From contig CBIHON010000036.1 of assembly GCA_966211965.1 (NCBI GenBank), forward strand, positions 1 to 52,355: a stretch of 52,355 nt of DNA, written 5' to 3'. The stretch is from CBIHON01 sp966211965. Its GTDB lineage: Bacteria > Pseudomonadota > Gammaproteobacteria > Burkholderiales > Burkholderiaceae_D. The notes under the pieces are model-generated. The model ran no database searches. It was not told the origin of the DNA and saw nothing but the letters and a program-made list of their open reading frames with translations. How positions within the stretch are numbered: the stretch's first letter is position 1; each line of letters begins with the position of its first letter. Positions 43,675 to 51,694 of this stretch are shown in pieces. A program made the position numbers and the translations under genes.

Positions 43675-44691
43675 ATGAAAGCAATCGGCCTTAACCACTA
43701 TCTCCCCATCTCCGACCCAGCCTCATTGCAGGATATCGAGGTGCCGACGCCTACCCCAAGCGGACGCGACCTGCTGGTCAAGGTCGAAGCGATTTCGGTC
43801 AACCCGGTCGATACCAAGGTGCGTTCCCAGAAAGGCGTGGTCCAAGCCCCGCCGCGTATTCTCGGCTGGGATGCCGCCGGCACGGTCAGCGCGGTCGGTC
43901 CGGAAGTCACGCTGTTCAAGGTCGGCGATCCGGTGTATTACGCCGGCAGCATCACCCGCTCCGGCGCCAACAGCGCCTTTCACCTGGTCGACGAGCGCAT
44001 CGTCGGCCACAAGCCGAAGACGCTCGATTTTGCGCAAGCCGCCGCTTTGCCGCTGACCACCATCACCGCCTGGGAAGCGCTGTTCGAACGCCTGCGCATA
44101 TCGAAGGACGGCGCCGATGCCGGCAAGACTATCCTGATCGTCGGCGGTGCCGGCGGCGTCGGTTCGATTGCGATCCAATTGGCGAAGCAACTCGCAAAAC
44201 TCACCGTGGTCGCCACCGCATCACGGGCTGAATCGGTCAAATGGTGCAAGGACTTGGGTGCCGACGCAGTGATTGATCACTTCGGAGACATGCCTGCGCA
44301 GTTCAAGGCGCTCGGCCATGCGTACGCCGATTATGTACTGTGCCTGAACGACACCGACAGGCATTTCCCGGCGATGGCGGCATTGGTTGCGCCGCAAGGG
44401 ACGATCTGCACCATCGTCGAAAACAGCGCACCGCTTCCGGTGGAGCTGTTGAAGGGCAAGAGCGCCGGCTTTGTGTGGGAAATGATGTTCACGCGTTCAA
44501 TGTTCGGCACCTCCGACATGATCGAGCAGCACAAATTGCTCGATGCGGCGGCGGCCTTGCTCGATGCCGGCAGCATCAGGACTACGCTGGGCGAGGTGTA
44601 TGGCGGCATCAATGCAGCAAATCTGCGGCGTGCCCATGCTGCGGTCGAAGGCGGACGCACGATAGGGAAGATTGTGCTGGCCGGATTTTGA
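43675..44691 (+). CDS. Medium-chain dehydrogenase/reductase, quinone-oxidoreductase-like
   Basis: A 338-residue cytoplasmic MDR-superfamily enzyme that would reduce a quinone, enone or aldehyde with NAD(P)H. The Rossmann motif is VGGAGGVGS (about 158-166), and the N-terminal GroES-like domain contains ILGWDAAGTVSAVG and KVGDPVYYAG. The structural-zinc cysteine cluster of true alcohol dehydrogenases is absent. It corresponds to the zinc-binding-alcohol-dehydrogenase-like family often found beside a LysR gene. AAGGAA precedes the ATG. Regulation is probably by the divergent LysR. Confidence 0.88.
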   Translation: MKAIGLNHYLPISDPASLQDIEVPTPTPSGRDLLVKVEAISVNPVDTKVRSQKGVVQAPPRILGWDAAGTVSAVGPEVTLFKVGDPVYYAGSITRSGANSAFHLVDERIVGHKPKTLDFAQAAALPLTTITAWEALFERLRISKDGADAGKTILIVGGAGGVGSIAIQLAKQLAKLTVVATASRAESVKWCKDLGADAVIDHFGDMPAQFKALGHAYADYVLCLNDTDRHFPAMAALVAPQGTICTIVENSAPLPVELLKGKSAGFVWEMMFTRSMFGTSDMIEQHKLLDAAAALLDAGSIRTTLGEVYGGINAANLRRAHAAVEGGRTIGKIVLAGF

Positions 44692-45045
44692 CATTGCCAA
44701 AAGCAAGGTCCGGCAAGGTCCGGCTTGCCGGCCGGTGAGTGGGCAAACGGCGAAGGGCTTGCAAAATTGCCGGATACGCTTTCATCGGCATGCGCAACGG
44801 GTCATCGAAAGGCTTTTCGATGGCCCATTGCCGGACGCAAGTGACGTTCAAAAAATGCGCAGTTCAGTATTCATCGGCAAGGATGACATGGGTTGGCGGC
44901 CGATATCGGATTCGTATCCTGGCGCACCAAATTAAGCACGGACCATGGCGTACACCCCCGATCTTCCCCGCAAGTTTATGGGATACCAAAAATCCACAAT
45001 CCATGGCATCCTCCCACGCTTGAACAAGCGCGGAAAACCTTAGCC
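44692..45045. other. 354-bp gene-free stretch with two strong hairpins
   Basis: No coding signal is seen. Two perfect stem-loops are present: CCGGCAAG-GTCCGG-CTTGCCGG (44710-44731) and CATCGAAA-GGCT-TTTCGATG (44803-44822), neither followed by a clean U-run. They may end the dehydrogenase transcript. The sterol-desaturase-like gene starts at 45046 with only a weak GGAAAA upstream. Confidence 0.45.
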
Positions 45046-46245
45046 ATGAAAAATAACAAGCCGGAAAAAATCGCAGACAAAGTCATCACCGCCGCAGTGA
45101 AAGCACCCGTCAAGCTGGTCGGCGAGGTGGTGGAAGATACATCCAGCATCCTGAAGGAGAGCGGGGAACTGAAACCCGGCTACGGCATGATCACCGGCGC
45201 ACTGTCCTTTACCTTGGGTTTCCTGTGCTTCCTCGGGGTGCTGGCTTTCCACTTTCCACAGTACTTGACCACGCCGGAACTGCGCCATCAATATTCGGTC
45301 GACGTCCTGCGCCAGGTATTGTTTTATTCCCTCCTGCTGTCCGGCGCCATTTCCCTGGCCAACGTCGTTCTTAAGAAGTCGCGCAGCCTGAACCTGGCGG
45401 CACTGGCCTTCGTGCTGGCGTCGGTTGCGCTCGGCGGCTCTTCCGTGCCGGTCGGGGACTTCCCGGACCATACGCCGTATATCGGGCTGGACTGGTTCAT
45501 CCTCGACTTGCTGGGCTCGACAATGATTTTCGTGCTGATCGAAAAGCTGTTCCCCCTCTATCGCGGACAAGCCGTGTTCCGCAAGGAATGGCAGACCGAC
45601 ATGGCGCATTTCATCGTCAATCATTTCCTGGTCGGGCTGGTGCTGTTGACAGTCAACTTTCTGATTCACCGCGTGTTCGGCTGGATGGTGCACGGCGATT
45701 TCCAGCAGTTGGTGCAGCAAATCCCGTTCATCTGGCAACTGCTGCTATGCATCCTGGTGGCGGACTTCATGCAGTACTGGACCCATCGCGCCTATCACGA
45801 GGTGCCTTTCCTGTGGCGCTTCCACGCGGTGCATCACAGCGCCAAGACCATGGACTGGCTGGCCGGCTCGCGCATGCATATGCTGGAACTGGTTTTCACC
45901 CGCGTCGCGGTGCTCGGTCCGCTGTATGTGTTCGGCTTCGAGAAGTCGGTGATGGATGCCTATATCATCGTGGTCGGCTTCCAGGCGGTGTTCAATCACG
46001 CCAATGTGCACCTGCCGTGGGGGCCGCTGAAACACCTGGTGGTGACGCCGGATTTCCATCACTGGCATCATTCGTCCGATGATGCAGCGATCGATAAAAA
46101 CTACGCGGCGCACTATGCATTCCTGGATCATATTTTCCGGACCGCGGTAAAGACCGACAAAGAATTTCCGGAGAAATACGGTGTGGTCGGCGACTATATG
46201 CCGGATGGGTTTGTGAAGCAGCAGATGTTTCCGTTCAAAAGGTAA
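45046..46245 (+). CDS. Sterol desaturase-family (fatty-acid hydroxylase superfamily) membrane protein
   Basis: From ATG 45046 the product is 399 residues with about six membrane helices (for example MITGALSFTLGFLCFLGVLAF, LVADFMQYW). The di-iron histidine clusters are present: HRAYHEVPFLWRFHAVHHS, NHANVHLPWG and FHHWHHS, giving the HxxxH, HxxHH and HxxHH pattern. Such enzymes hydroxylate or desaturate lipids, sterols or carotenoids using O2; the substrate is not clear. The basic N-terminus of about 40 residues is cytoplasmic. An upstream in-frame extension to 44893 exists but has no ribosome site and is less likely. It ends at a strong bidirectional terminator. Confidence 0.9.
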   Translation: MKNNKPEKIADKVITAAVKAPVKLVGEVVEDTSSILKESGELKPGYGMITGALSFTLGFLCFLGVLAFHFPQYLTTPELRHQYSVDVLRQVLFYSLLLSGAISLANVVLKKSRSLNLAALAFVLASVALGGSSVPVGDFPDHTPYIGLDWFILDLLGSTMIFVLIEKLFPLYRGQAVFRKEWQTDMAHFIVNHFLVGLVLLTVNFLIHRVFGWMVHGDFQQLVQQIPFIWQLLLCILVADFMQYWTHRAYHEVPFLWRFHAVHHSAKTMDWLAGSRMHMLELVFTRVAVLGPLYVFGFEKSVMDAYIIVVGFQAVFNHANVHLPWGPLKHLVVTPDFHHWHHSSDDAAIDKNYAAHYAFLDHIFRTAVKTDKEFPEKYGVVGDYMPDGFVKQQMFPFKR

Positions 46246-46251
46246 AAAAAC

Positions 46252-46282
46252 AGGGGGCACAAAAGCGCGCCCCCTTTATTTT
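46252..46282. terminator. Bidirectional intrinsic terminator
   Basis: Stem AGGGGGC (46252-46258) / GCCCCCT (46269-46275) with a 10-base loop. Plus-strand transcripts run into TTTATTTTTT, and minus-strand ones into GTTTTTTT. It lies between convergent genes, so it serves both the desaturase-like gene and alaC. Confidence 0.9.
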
Positions 46283-47476
46283 TTACTCGCTGCGCAACAT
46301 CGCCTTAATACCGCGCACCGCCTGCCGGATCCGCGCCTCGTTTTCAATCAGTGCAAAACGCACATACTCATCGCCATACTCGCCAAAACCCAGGCCCGGC
46401 GACACGCAGACCTTGGCCCTGGCCAGCAGCTCCTTGGCGAATTCGATCGAGCCCAGATGGCGGTAGGCTTCGGGAATCCGAGCCCAGATATACATCGACG
46501 CTTTGGGCATCTCGACCATCCAGCCGGCCTCATGCAAGCCTTTGACCAGCACGTCGCGGCGGCGCTGGTACTGCGCGCGGATTTTTTCGACGCAGCCTTG
46601 GTCGCCTTCCAGCGCCGCGATCGCCGCCACCTGCACCGGGGTGAAGCTGCCGTAATCGTGATAGCTCTTGATGCGCGCCAGCGCTGCGACCAGTTCCTTG
46701 TTGCCGACCATGAAGCCGATGCGCCAGCCTGCCATGTTGTAGCTCTTGGAGAGCGTGAAAAATTCGACCGCGACATCGCGTGCGCCAGGCACCTGCATGA
46801 TCGACGGCGCCTTCCACCCGTCGAACACGATGTCGGCATAGGCCAGGTCGTGCACCACCAGAATGTCGTGCTCTTTCGCCAACGCGACCACGCGCTCGAA
46901 GAATTCCAGCTCCACGCATTGCGCGGTCGGATTGGAGGGAAAGCCGAAGATCATCATCTTCGGTTTCGGATAGCTCTCGCGTATCGCGCGCTCCAGCTCG
47001 GCAAAGAAGTCCACGCCCGGCGTCATCTGCACCGAGCGGATGTCGGCGCCGGCGATCACCGCGCCATAGATGTGGATCGGGTAGCTGGGGTTGGGCACCA
47101 GCACCGTATCGCCGCGGTCCAGCGTCGCCAGCATCAGGTGCGCCAGGCCTTCCTTGGAACCGATGGTGACGATCGCTTCGCTGTCCGGGTCGAACTCGAC
47201 GTCGTAGCGCGCCTTGTACCAATGCGAGATCGCGCGGCGCAGGCGGGGAATGCCTTTCGATGCCGAGTAGCCGTGGGTATCTGGACGCTTGGCGACCTCG
47301 ACCAGCTTGTCGACGATATGCTGCGGCGTGGCGCCGTCGGGGTTGCCCATCGACATGTCGATGATGTCCTCGCCACGGCGGCGCGCGGCCATCTTCAGCT
47401 CGGCGGTAATGTTGAAAACGTAAGGGGGAAGACGATCGATGCGCGAAAAGCTGCGCGGAGCTTGGGATTGCGTCAT
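46283..47476 (-). CDS. alaC: AlaC-type aminotransferase (class I, PLP)
   Basis: A 397-residue cytoplasmic PLP enzyme of the AlaC (YfdZ) group that transfers the amino group between glutamate and pyruvate to give alanine. Landmarks: RLPPYVFNITAELK at the N-terminus, MSMGNPDG, NPSYPIHIYG, GFPSNPTAQCV, VVHDLAYADIVFDG, and the PLP lysine in FFTLSKSYNMAGWRIGF (near residue 243). The arginine near the C-terminus in YVRFALIENEARI fits carboxylate binding. Length is normal for the family. It is transcribed opposite to the desaturase-like gene; no threonine or branched-chain biosynthetic neighbours are visible. Confidence 0.93.
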   Translation of the reverse strand: MTQSQAPRSFSRIDRLPPYVFNITAELKMAARRRGEDIIDMSMGNPDGATPQHIVDKLVEVAKRPDTHGYSASKGIPRLRRAISHWYKARYDVEFDPDSEAIVTIGSKEGLAHLMLATLDRGDTVLVPNPSYPIHIYGAVIAGADIRSVQMTPGVDFFAELERAIRESYPKPKMMIFGFPSNPTAQCVELEFFERVVALAKEHDILVVHDLAYADIVFDGWKAPSIMQVPGARDVAVEFFTLSKSYNMAGWRIGFMVGNKELVAALARIKSYHDYGSFTPVQVAAIAALEGDQGCVEKIRAQYQRRRDVLVKGLHEAGWMVEMPKASMYIWARIPEAYRHLGSIEFAKELLARAKVCVSPGLGFGEYGDEYVRFALIENEARIRQAVRGIKAMLRSE

Positions 47477-47590
47477 GTTGTGCTTTCACGTTAGCGCCCG
47501 GAACCGTCCGAGCGACGTGGAACAGAGGTTTGTTCCGGCAACGATTCTAGCGAAGTATGTTCAGCGATGCAATCGCGCAATCTTTATGGG

Positions 47591-48913
47591 TCATGCCTCC
47601 GCGCCGCCCTGCTGCTGCACCGGCAACCAGATCCGGAAAGTCGTCCCTTGCCCGACGATGCTCTCGACTTCGATGCGGCCTTGATGCTTTTGCACGATGC
47701 CGTACGACAGCGACAGCCCGAGCCCGGTGCCTTTGCCTACCGGCTTGGTGGTAAAGAAAGGGTCGAAGATGCGTTTCAGGTTTTCCGGCGAAATACCGCT
47801 GCCGGTATCGATGAATTCGATCCAGACCTCCTTGTCCTTGTGCCCGGTGCGAATCGTGATCTGGCCCTGAGTTTCAATCGCATGGGCGGCATTGACCAGC
47901 ATGTTCATGAACACCTGGTTCAGTTCCAGCGGCAGGCATTCGATCGGCGGCAATTTGCCGTATTCCTTGACGACCGTAGCCTTGTACTTGATTTCATTGT
48001 TGACGATATTGAGCGTGCTGTCCAGGCCGCGATCCAGGTCCGCCCATTGCCATTCGACCGCGCCGACATGCGAGAAGTCTTTCAGGTCCTGGACGATTTT
48101 CTTGACCCGCATCATGCCGTCCTTGGACTCGTTGAGCAGCGCGGTGACGTCATCCTTCAGGTATTCAAGATCGGCCCTCTCTTTGGCTTCGGCGATTGCC
48201 TTCAATCGGCCCGGGAAAGAAGCGAATACATCTTCGTTTTCTTCATAGATCCTCAGCACTTCCAGCAGGTTGCGGAAATAGGTATCAAGACTGGTGAGAT
48301 TCGAATTGACGAAGCCGACGGGGTTGTTGATCTCATGCGCGACGCCGGCGGCAAGCTGGCCGATCGAGGCCATTTTTTCGGTTTGCAGCAACTGGTTGTG
48401 CGCCTCTTCGAGGCGGCGATTGGTTTCCTGAAATTGGGCATTCGCCAGCTTCAGCTCGGCGGTACGCTGCTCGACCAGTTGTTCGAGGCGATCGCGGTAC
48501 AGTTTGAGTTCTTCTTCGTCGCGCTTGCGCTGGGTGACGTCGTGAGTGACGGCCACCAGCATCTTCTCGCCGTCGAGGTCGATCACCTTGCCCGATGAGA
48601 CGACGTCACGTATCTCGCCATTGCGCATGCGCACCCGCACCGGGAAATCATGGATCTCGCCGGCTTTCGACAGCGTTTCGATGAAGGCGCGGCGCTCTTC
48701 CGGGTCGGCCCACAAGCCCAGTCCGGTCGAACTCCGGCCGACGGCTTCTTCGCGCGAGTATCCGGTAAGGCGCTCAAAGCCCGGGCTGACGTCGACGTAG
48801 GTGCCGTCGTCCATCCGGCTGAACGTCAGCCAGTCAGGCGAAGCGAAAAAGATACGGCGGTATTTTTCCAGTTCCACGACGTCGATGAGTTCTTGATACT
48901 TTTGCATTTCCAT
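47591..48913 (-). CDS. PAS-domain histidine kinase
   Basis: From ATG 48913 this is a 440-residue soluble sensor kinase. A PAS domain covers about 10-125 (WLTFSRMDDGTYVDVSPGFERLTGYSREE), followed by a coiled coil with LKLYRDRLEQLVEQRTAELK, an H-box AAGVAHEINNPVGFVNSNL (His near 191) and a catalytic domain with NMLVNAAHAI, DTGSGI and GKGTGLGLSL. The GHKL pattern resembles kinases that use a receiver partner, but no response-regulator gene is adjacent. AAAGGGGG lies a few bases before the chosen ATG; an in-frame extension to 48958 is possible but has no better site. No membrane segment is visible, so the signal is internal. Confidence 0.9.
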   Translation of the reverse strand: MEMQKYQELIDVVELEKYRRIFFASPDWLTFSRMDDGTYVDVSPGFERLTGYSREEAVGRSSTGLGLWADPEERRAFIETLSKAGEIHDFPVRVRMRNGEIRDVVSSGKVIDLDGEKMLVAVTHDVTQRKRDEEELKLYRDRLEQLVEQRTAELKLANAQFQETNRRLEEAHNQLLQTEKMASIGQLAAGVAHEINNPVGFVNSNLTSLDTYFRNLLEVLRIYEENEDVFASFPGRLKAIAEAKERADLEYLKDDVTALLNESKDGMMRVKKIVQDLKDFSHVGAVEWQWADLDRGLDSTLNIVNNEIKYKATVVKEYGKLPPIECLPLELNQVFMNMLVNAAHAIETQGQITIRTGHKDKEVWIEFIDTGSGISPENLKRIFDPFFTTKPVGKGTGLGLSLSYGIVQKHQGRIEVESIVGQGTTFRIWLPVQQQGGAEA

Positions 48914-49037
48914 ATGGCCGCCCCCTTTACGGCCAAGTGTGGAATTCATGGAATCCATCGACCGCAGTAAACTATCCTAGTCGATTTTTTCGTTTTAAAT
49001 TGTTACTTGTTGATACATCGGCGCCGGCACTTGGAAC

Positions 49038-49598
49038 CTATCCGTTTCGCAAAGAACGCATCGCGCCGCTCCATGCGATCAACTGATCCAGCATCGTGTT
49101 CAGCGCTTTTTCCTGTTGCGCGCCGGGTTTGAAGACGCTGAAATTTTCGAAATCGGTATACAGGGATAGCATGACCTGATTGCGCACGGTGGCGACCTGG
49201 ACTTCCGCCATAACCAGGCGCAGATGCTCCACTGCGCGCGCACCGCCGGCGCTGCCGTAGCCGACGAAGCCGGCAGCCTTGTTGTTCCATTCCTTGTAGA
49301 GGTAGTCGATAGCGTTTTTCAAGGCGGCGGAGGTGCCGTGATTGTATTCCGGCGTCACGAGCACAAAGCCATCGAAAGCGTCGATTTCCGCCGCCCATGC
49401 CTTGGTGTGCGGCTTGCTGTACTGTCCCATGGATGGCGGCACCGGCTCGTCGAGCAGCGGCAGATTGCACTCTTCCAAGTCCACCAGTTTGAATTCCGCA
49501 TCGCTGCGCTTTTGCGCAATATCGAATACCCATTTGGCAACGGCTTCGCCGTTTCGGCCGGGCCGGGTGCTGCCGACGATCACTGCAAGTTTGACCAT
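49038..49598 (-). CDS. NADPH-dependent FMN reductase (flavodoxin-fold quinone/azo reductase-like)
   Basis: A 186-residue cytoplasmic flavodoxin-like enzyme that transfers electrons from NAD(P)H to FMN, quinones or similar acceptors. Landmarks: AVIVGSTRPGRNGEAVAKW (FMN phosphate loop), FVLVTPEYNHGTSAALKNAIDYL (the conserved PEYN), and GFVGYGSAGGARAVEHLR. Length fits the NADPH-dependent FMN reductase family. GGAGG is just upstream of ATG 49598. It faces a repeat-bearing stretch and has no obvious operon partner. Confidence 0.92.
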   Translation of the reverse strand: MVKLAVIVGSTRPGRNGEAVAKWVFDIAQKRSDAEFKLVDLEECNLPLLDEPVPPSMGQYSKPHTKAWAAEIDAFDGFVLVTPEYNHGTSAALKNAIDYLYKEWNNKAAGFVGYGSAGGARAVEHLRLVMAEVQVATVRNQVMLSLYTDFENFSVFKPGAQQEKALNTMLDQLIAWSGAMRSLRNG

Positions 49599-49836
49599 GA
49601 TTGCCGCCTCCTAGAATTGCTGATTTAAAAATGCGGGAATCAGGCGCTTGGATCGGTACGCAATGCCGGTTTCCCTGCATCAGCCAAAGGGCGGCACTCG
49701 ATAGCGGATGTTTTCAAGAATCGGAACCATGCCTCGGCCTTACTTCATAGAGGACAAGGAAAATCTAAAAGTTCAGAGATATACAGCGTGCCGGAACATA
49801 GGGAGCGTGCCCGGCAAAACGTCGCCTTCCTCTTTA

Positions 49837-49932
49837 GAGCCTCTAAATTAAAGCCGCTGGCGTTGTGGCTTCTCCTTGCCGTACATTCATACTGTCTGCA
49901 TCGGCGCGCCTGGCCAGCGGCTTCTATCCGAG
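49837..49932 (-). repeat. Dispersed palindromic repeat, family B, copy 2
   Basis: Starts GAGCCTCTAAATTAAAGCCG, then CTGGCG and TTCTCCTTGCC, and ends CCAGCGGCTTCTATCCGAG. Relative to copy 1 (8249-8327, opposite orientation) it matches about 49 of 56 bases in the first arm and centre, and carries an extra about 17 bases before the second arm. Confidence 0.7.
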
Positions 49933-49962
49933 AATCGCGCCGATACCGCGTCAAAAATGCGC

Positions 49963-49990
49963 GCAAGGCCTCGGCCTTGCTGTGCTTTTT
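49963..49990 (+). terminator. Orphan intrinsic terminator-like hairpin
   Basis: GCAAGGCC-TC-GGCCTTGC (49963-49980) is a perfect 8-bp stem, then TGTGC and six T residues (49985-49990). It reads on the plus strand, yet no plus-strand gene ends nearby; it may mark the 3' end of an unannotated small RNA. Confidence 0.5.
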
Positions 49991-50078
49991 TCCTTGTCTC
50001 GGCCCGATTTCGCCACTTTTACTTTTGCTACGAATTTACGGAACAGGACACTAGAGGCTCTTAATGCCTGCGATTTGC

Positions 50079-50735
50079 CTATTTGAACTTGGCCGGAAAT
50101 TGCATGGCGATTGCGCCGGTCAAGGCATCGGCGATGCCGTACATATGGTTCTTCATTGCTTCCCAGGTTTGCGCTTCCTCGGCGTATTGCTTGTCGCGCA
50201 ATTGCTGGATTTGCTGAACGTGATGGCCGCCATGGGCAAGCAACATGCCGCGCAATCCGTCGATCGGCAGGTGCGGATTGGCATTGCCGAGAAAGCTCGC
50301 AATTTGCTCCGCATTGTCGAGCATTGCTTTCCTGGCGCTCTCTTGTTGCGCGCTGTTACCGGCGGCAGTCGCAGTCAGGTATTGCTTGACCGCGCCATAG
50401 TGTCCGCCCAACAGGCCAAATACTTTTTCCGAAGCCGCTTTGCCATAGTAGGGTTCCATCGCTGCTGCGATTTGTTTGGCATTGGTTACGGCGCCATTTT
50501 CGGCGGCAGTGGCAGCGGCGGTATTGCCGGCCAAGGTTTCACCGACGACCGCGCGCACCCAGAATGCGTGACCGACCCACAAGTCACGCAGCGCTGCGTC
50601 GGTTTGCGCAACTTTGCTGGAATTGATTTCGCCGTTGATGTGCAGTTCGGCGCCGTGGGCCGATACCGGCGGATGGATGCTCAACAATGCGGCCAGAAGG
50701 CCGGAGGTCAGGGCAAGTTGTGTGGCTGCTTTCAT
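50079..50735 (-). CDS. Secreted helical protein of unknown function
   Basis: From ATG 50735 the product is 218 residues. A signal peptide (MKAATQLALTSGLLAALLSIHPPVSA) is followed by an alanine-rich, mostly helical mature part. Conserved-looking lines are LRDLWVGHAFWVRAV, GLLGGHYGAVKQYL, LLAHGGHHVQQIQQL and MYGIADALTGAIAMQFPAKF; the clustered His residues suggest a metal-binding helical bundle, but that is not proven. AAGGAAAC lies just before the ATG. The upstream spacer contains the solo repeat end at 50777-50829. I do not recognise a named family. Confidence 0.68.
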   Translation of the reverse strand: MKAATQLALTSGLLAALLSIHPPVSAHGAELHINGEINSSKVAQTDAALRDLWVGHAFWVRAVVGETLAGNTAAATAAENGAVTNAKQIAAAMEPYYGKAASEKVFGLLGGHYGAVKQYLTATAAGNSAQQESARKAMLDNAEQIASFLGNANPHLPIDGLRGMLLAHGGHHVQQIQQLRDKQYAEEAQTWEAMKNHMYGIADALTGAIAMQFPAKFK

Positions 50736-50776
50736 TGCGGTTTCCTTATAAAAATGAGAGTGTGAAAAGGACGAAA

Positions 50777-50829
50777 GGGTGCGGCAAGGCACACTTTTAT
50801 GTTTCGAAATTCATGAGTCTCAGCACTAG
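50777..50829 (-). mobile_element. Solo terminal repeat of family A, providing the cupin stop codon
   Basis: These 53 bases match the right end of the 33536-33713 element at 51 of 53 positions and end with the same CTCAGCACTAG. The partner left end is missing. The CTA at 50826-50828 is the complement of the TAG stop of the cupin gene, so the repeat end is also the gene end. The element lies between the cupin gene and the downstream secreted-protein gene. Confidence 0.75.
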
Positions 50830-51431
50830 GTGCGTAAATGCCCGTTTCTAAGCAAAATGGTCGTATCGACTTCTGCATAGGGTGCATGAATCGCCCCAGG
50901 GTGCAGCCGCTGCCAAGTGCCCGCGGGATAGCGGCCGTACTGGTCGCATAACTCTCCCGCGAGGACAAAGATTTCTTCGCCCCAGGGATGGGCATGCGGG
51001 CCGATACGTGTGCCGGGCCGCCATGACACCAGCATCAATCGATGATGTACGAGCGAAAGCTGTGCTACTTGCATGCCGCCGGCGCCGCCCTGTGTCCAAT
51101 TGCGGTCGCCGGATGCCACGGTTTCGTTTATGCCGTTTGGGGCGAGACGGTGACGGTAACTGAACAAGGCTGCGCCTTGCGGTCCCGCATGCAGGTCTGC
51201 TGCGTTGTCACGGCTGAGAAACGTGCCGCTGGCGTGCGCCGACCCCTTTTCAGTCAGACTGCCGCCGAGCACATAGAATTCGTTCCGTGTACCAGCATCA
51301 AAGGGCAGCGCCGTATTCGGCGGCAGGGAAATCATACCGGCCCAGCGCAAATCGGCTGCATCCGACAAATGCAGGATGGTGCTCTCCCGCTCGGGCAGTT
51401 GCGTGAGATTGACTGACTTCAGCTGGATCAT
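50826..51431 (-). CDS. ChrR-like double-cupin protein
   Basis: A 201-residue soluble cupin protein similar to the C-terminal sensor part of the anti-sigma factor ChrR. The second cupin carries the zinc pattern His146-x-His148, Glu152 and His182 (RIGPHAHPWGEEIFVLAGEL, GAIHAPYAEVD). The N-terminal zinc-binding anti-sigma domain of ChrR is absent, so it is not a full ChrR. GGGAG precedes ATG 51431. Its TAG stop lies inside the solo repeat end at 50777-50829. A TetR gene is divergent, 263 bases away, with operator-like palindromes between, so TetR may control this gene. Confidence 0.82.
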   Translation of the reverse strand: MIQLKSVNLTQLPERESTILHLSDAADLRWAGMISLPPNTALPFDAGTRNEFYVLGGSLTEKGSAHASGTFLSRDNAADLHAGPQGAALFSYRHRLAPNGINETVASGDRNWTQGGAGGMQVAQLSLVHHRLMLVSWRPGTRIGPHAHPWGEEIFVLAGELCDQYGRYPAGTWQRLHPGAIHAPYAEVDTTILLRNGHLRT

Positions 51432-51539
51432 GTGCGACTCCCGGTCCGATCGATTTCACTGGTTGGGCGATGCGCGCCAAGCGTGCGAGCGCGCTTGGCC
51501 GCCTTCCTGGCAGAGCAAGCGTGACGCCTTTGAACAAAT

Positions 51540-51555
51540 AATACAGATCTGTATT
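51540..51555. promoter_or_regulatory. Perfect 16-bp palindromic operator-like site
   Basis: AATACAGATCTGTATT is fully self-complementary and lies in the divergent spacer between the cupin and TetR genes. The AATAC half recurs at 51561 and 51621. It is a strong candidate TetR-family operator. Confidence 0.7.
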
Positions 51556-51560
51556 ATAAA

Positions 51561-51581
51561 ATACAAGACCCTTCTGTATTA
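51561..51581. promoter_or_regulatory. Imperfect second operator-like inverted repeat
   Basis: AATACAAGA about 51561 and TTCTGTATT near 51573-51581 face each other, matching the AATACA half-site of the neighbouring perfect palindrome, with two mismatches. Confidence 0.45.
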
Positions 51582-51620
51582 TTTAAAACGGACCGCATCC
51601 ACCTCGCCGCAGCACACGAC

Positions 51621-51661
51621 AATACGGACATGTCTTTACCTTTAATTTACATATCCGTATT
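51621..51661. promoter_or_regulatory. Third operator-like inverted repeat close to the TetR start
   Basis: AATACGGACATG (51621-51632) and CATATCCGTATT (51650-51661) are inverted halves separated by 17 bases, 34 bases before the TetR ATG. The half-site differs from AATACAGA by one base; it may be autoregulatory. Confidence 0.5.
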
Positions 51662-51694
51662 ATTTTGAGATGTCATTTCCCTTGGTGCTCCCCT

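Larger units (their letters stand above)
49599..50078. other. 480-bp gene-free stretch with repeat copy and terminator-like hairpin
   Basis: No gene is supported. It holds dispersed repeat family B copy 2 (49837-49932), a terminator-like hairpin (49963-49990) and CTAGAGGCTCTTA (50051-50063), the same AGAGCCTCTA motif in reverse that opens repeat copy 2. It may be debris of inserted elements, or hold a small RNA. Confidence 0.5.
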
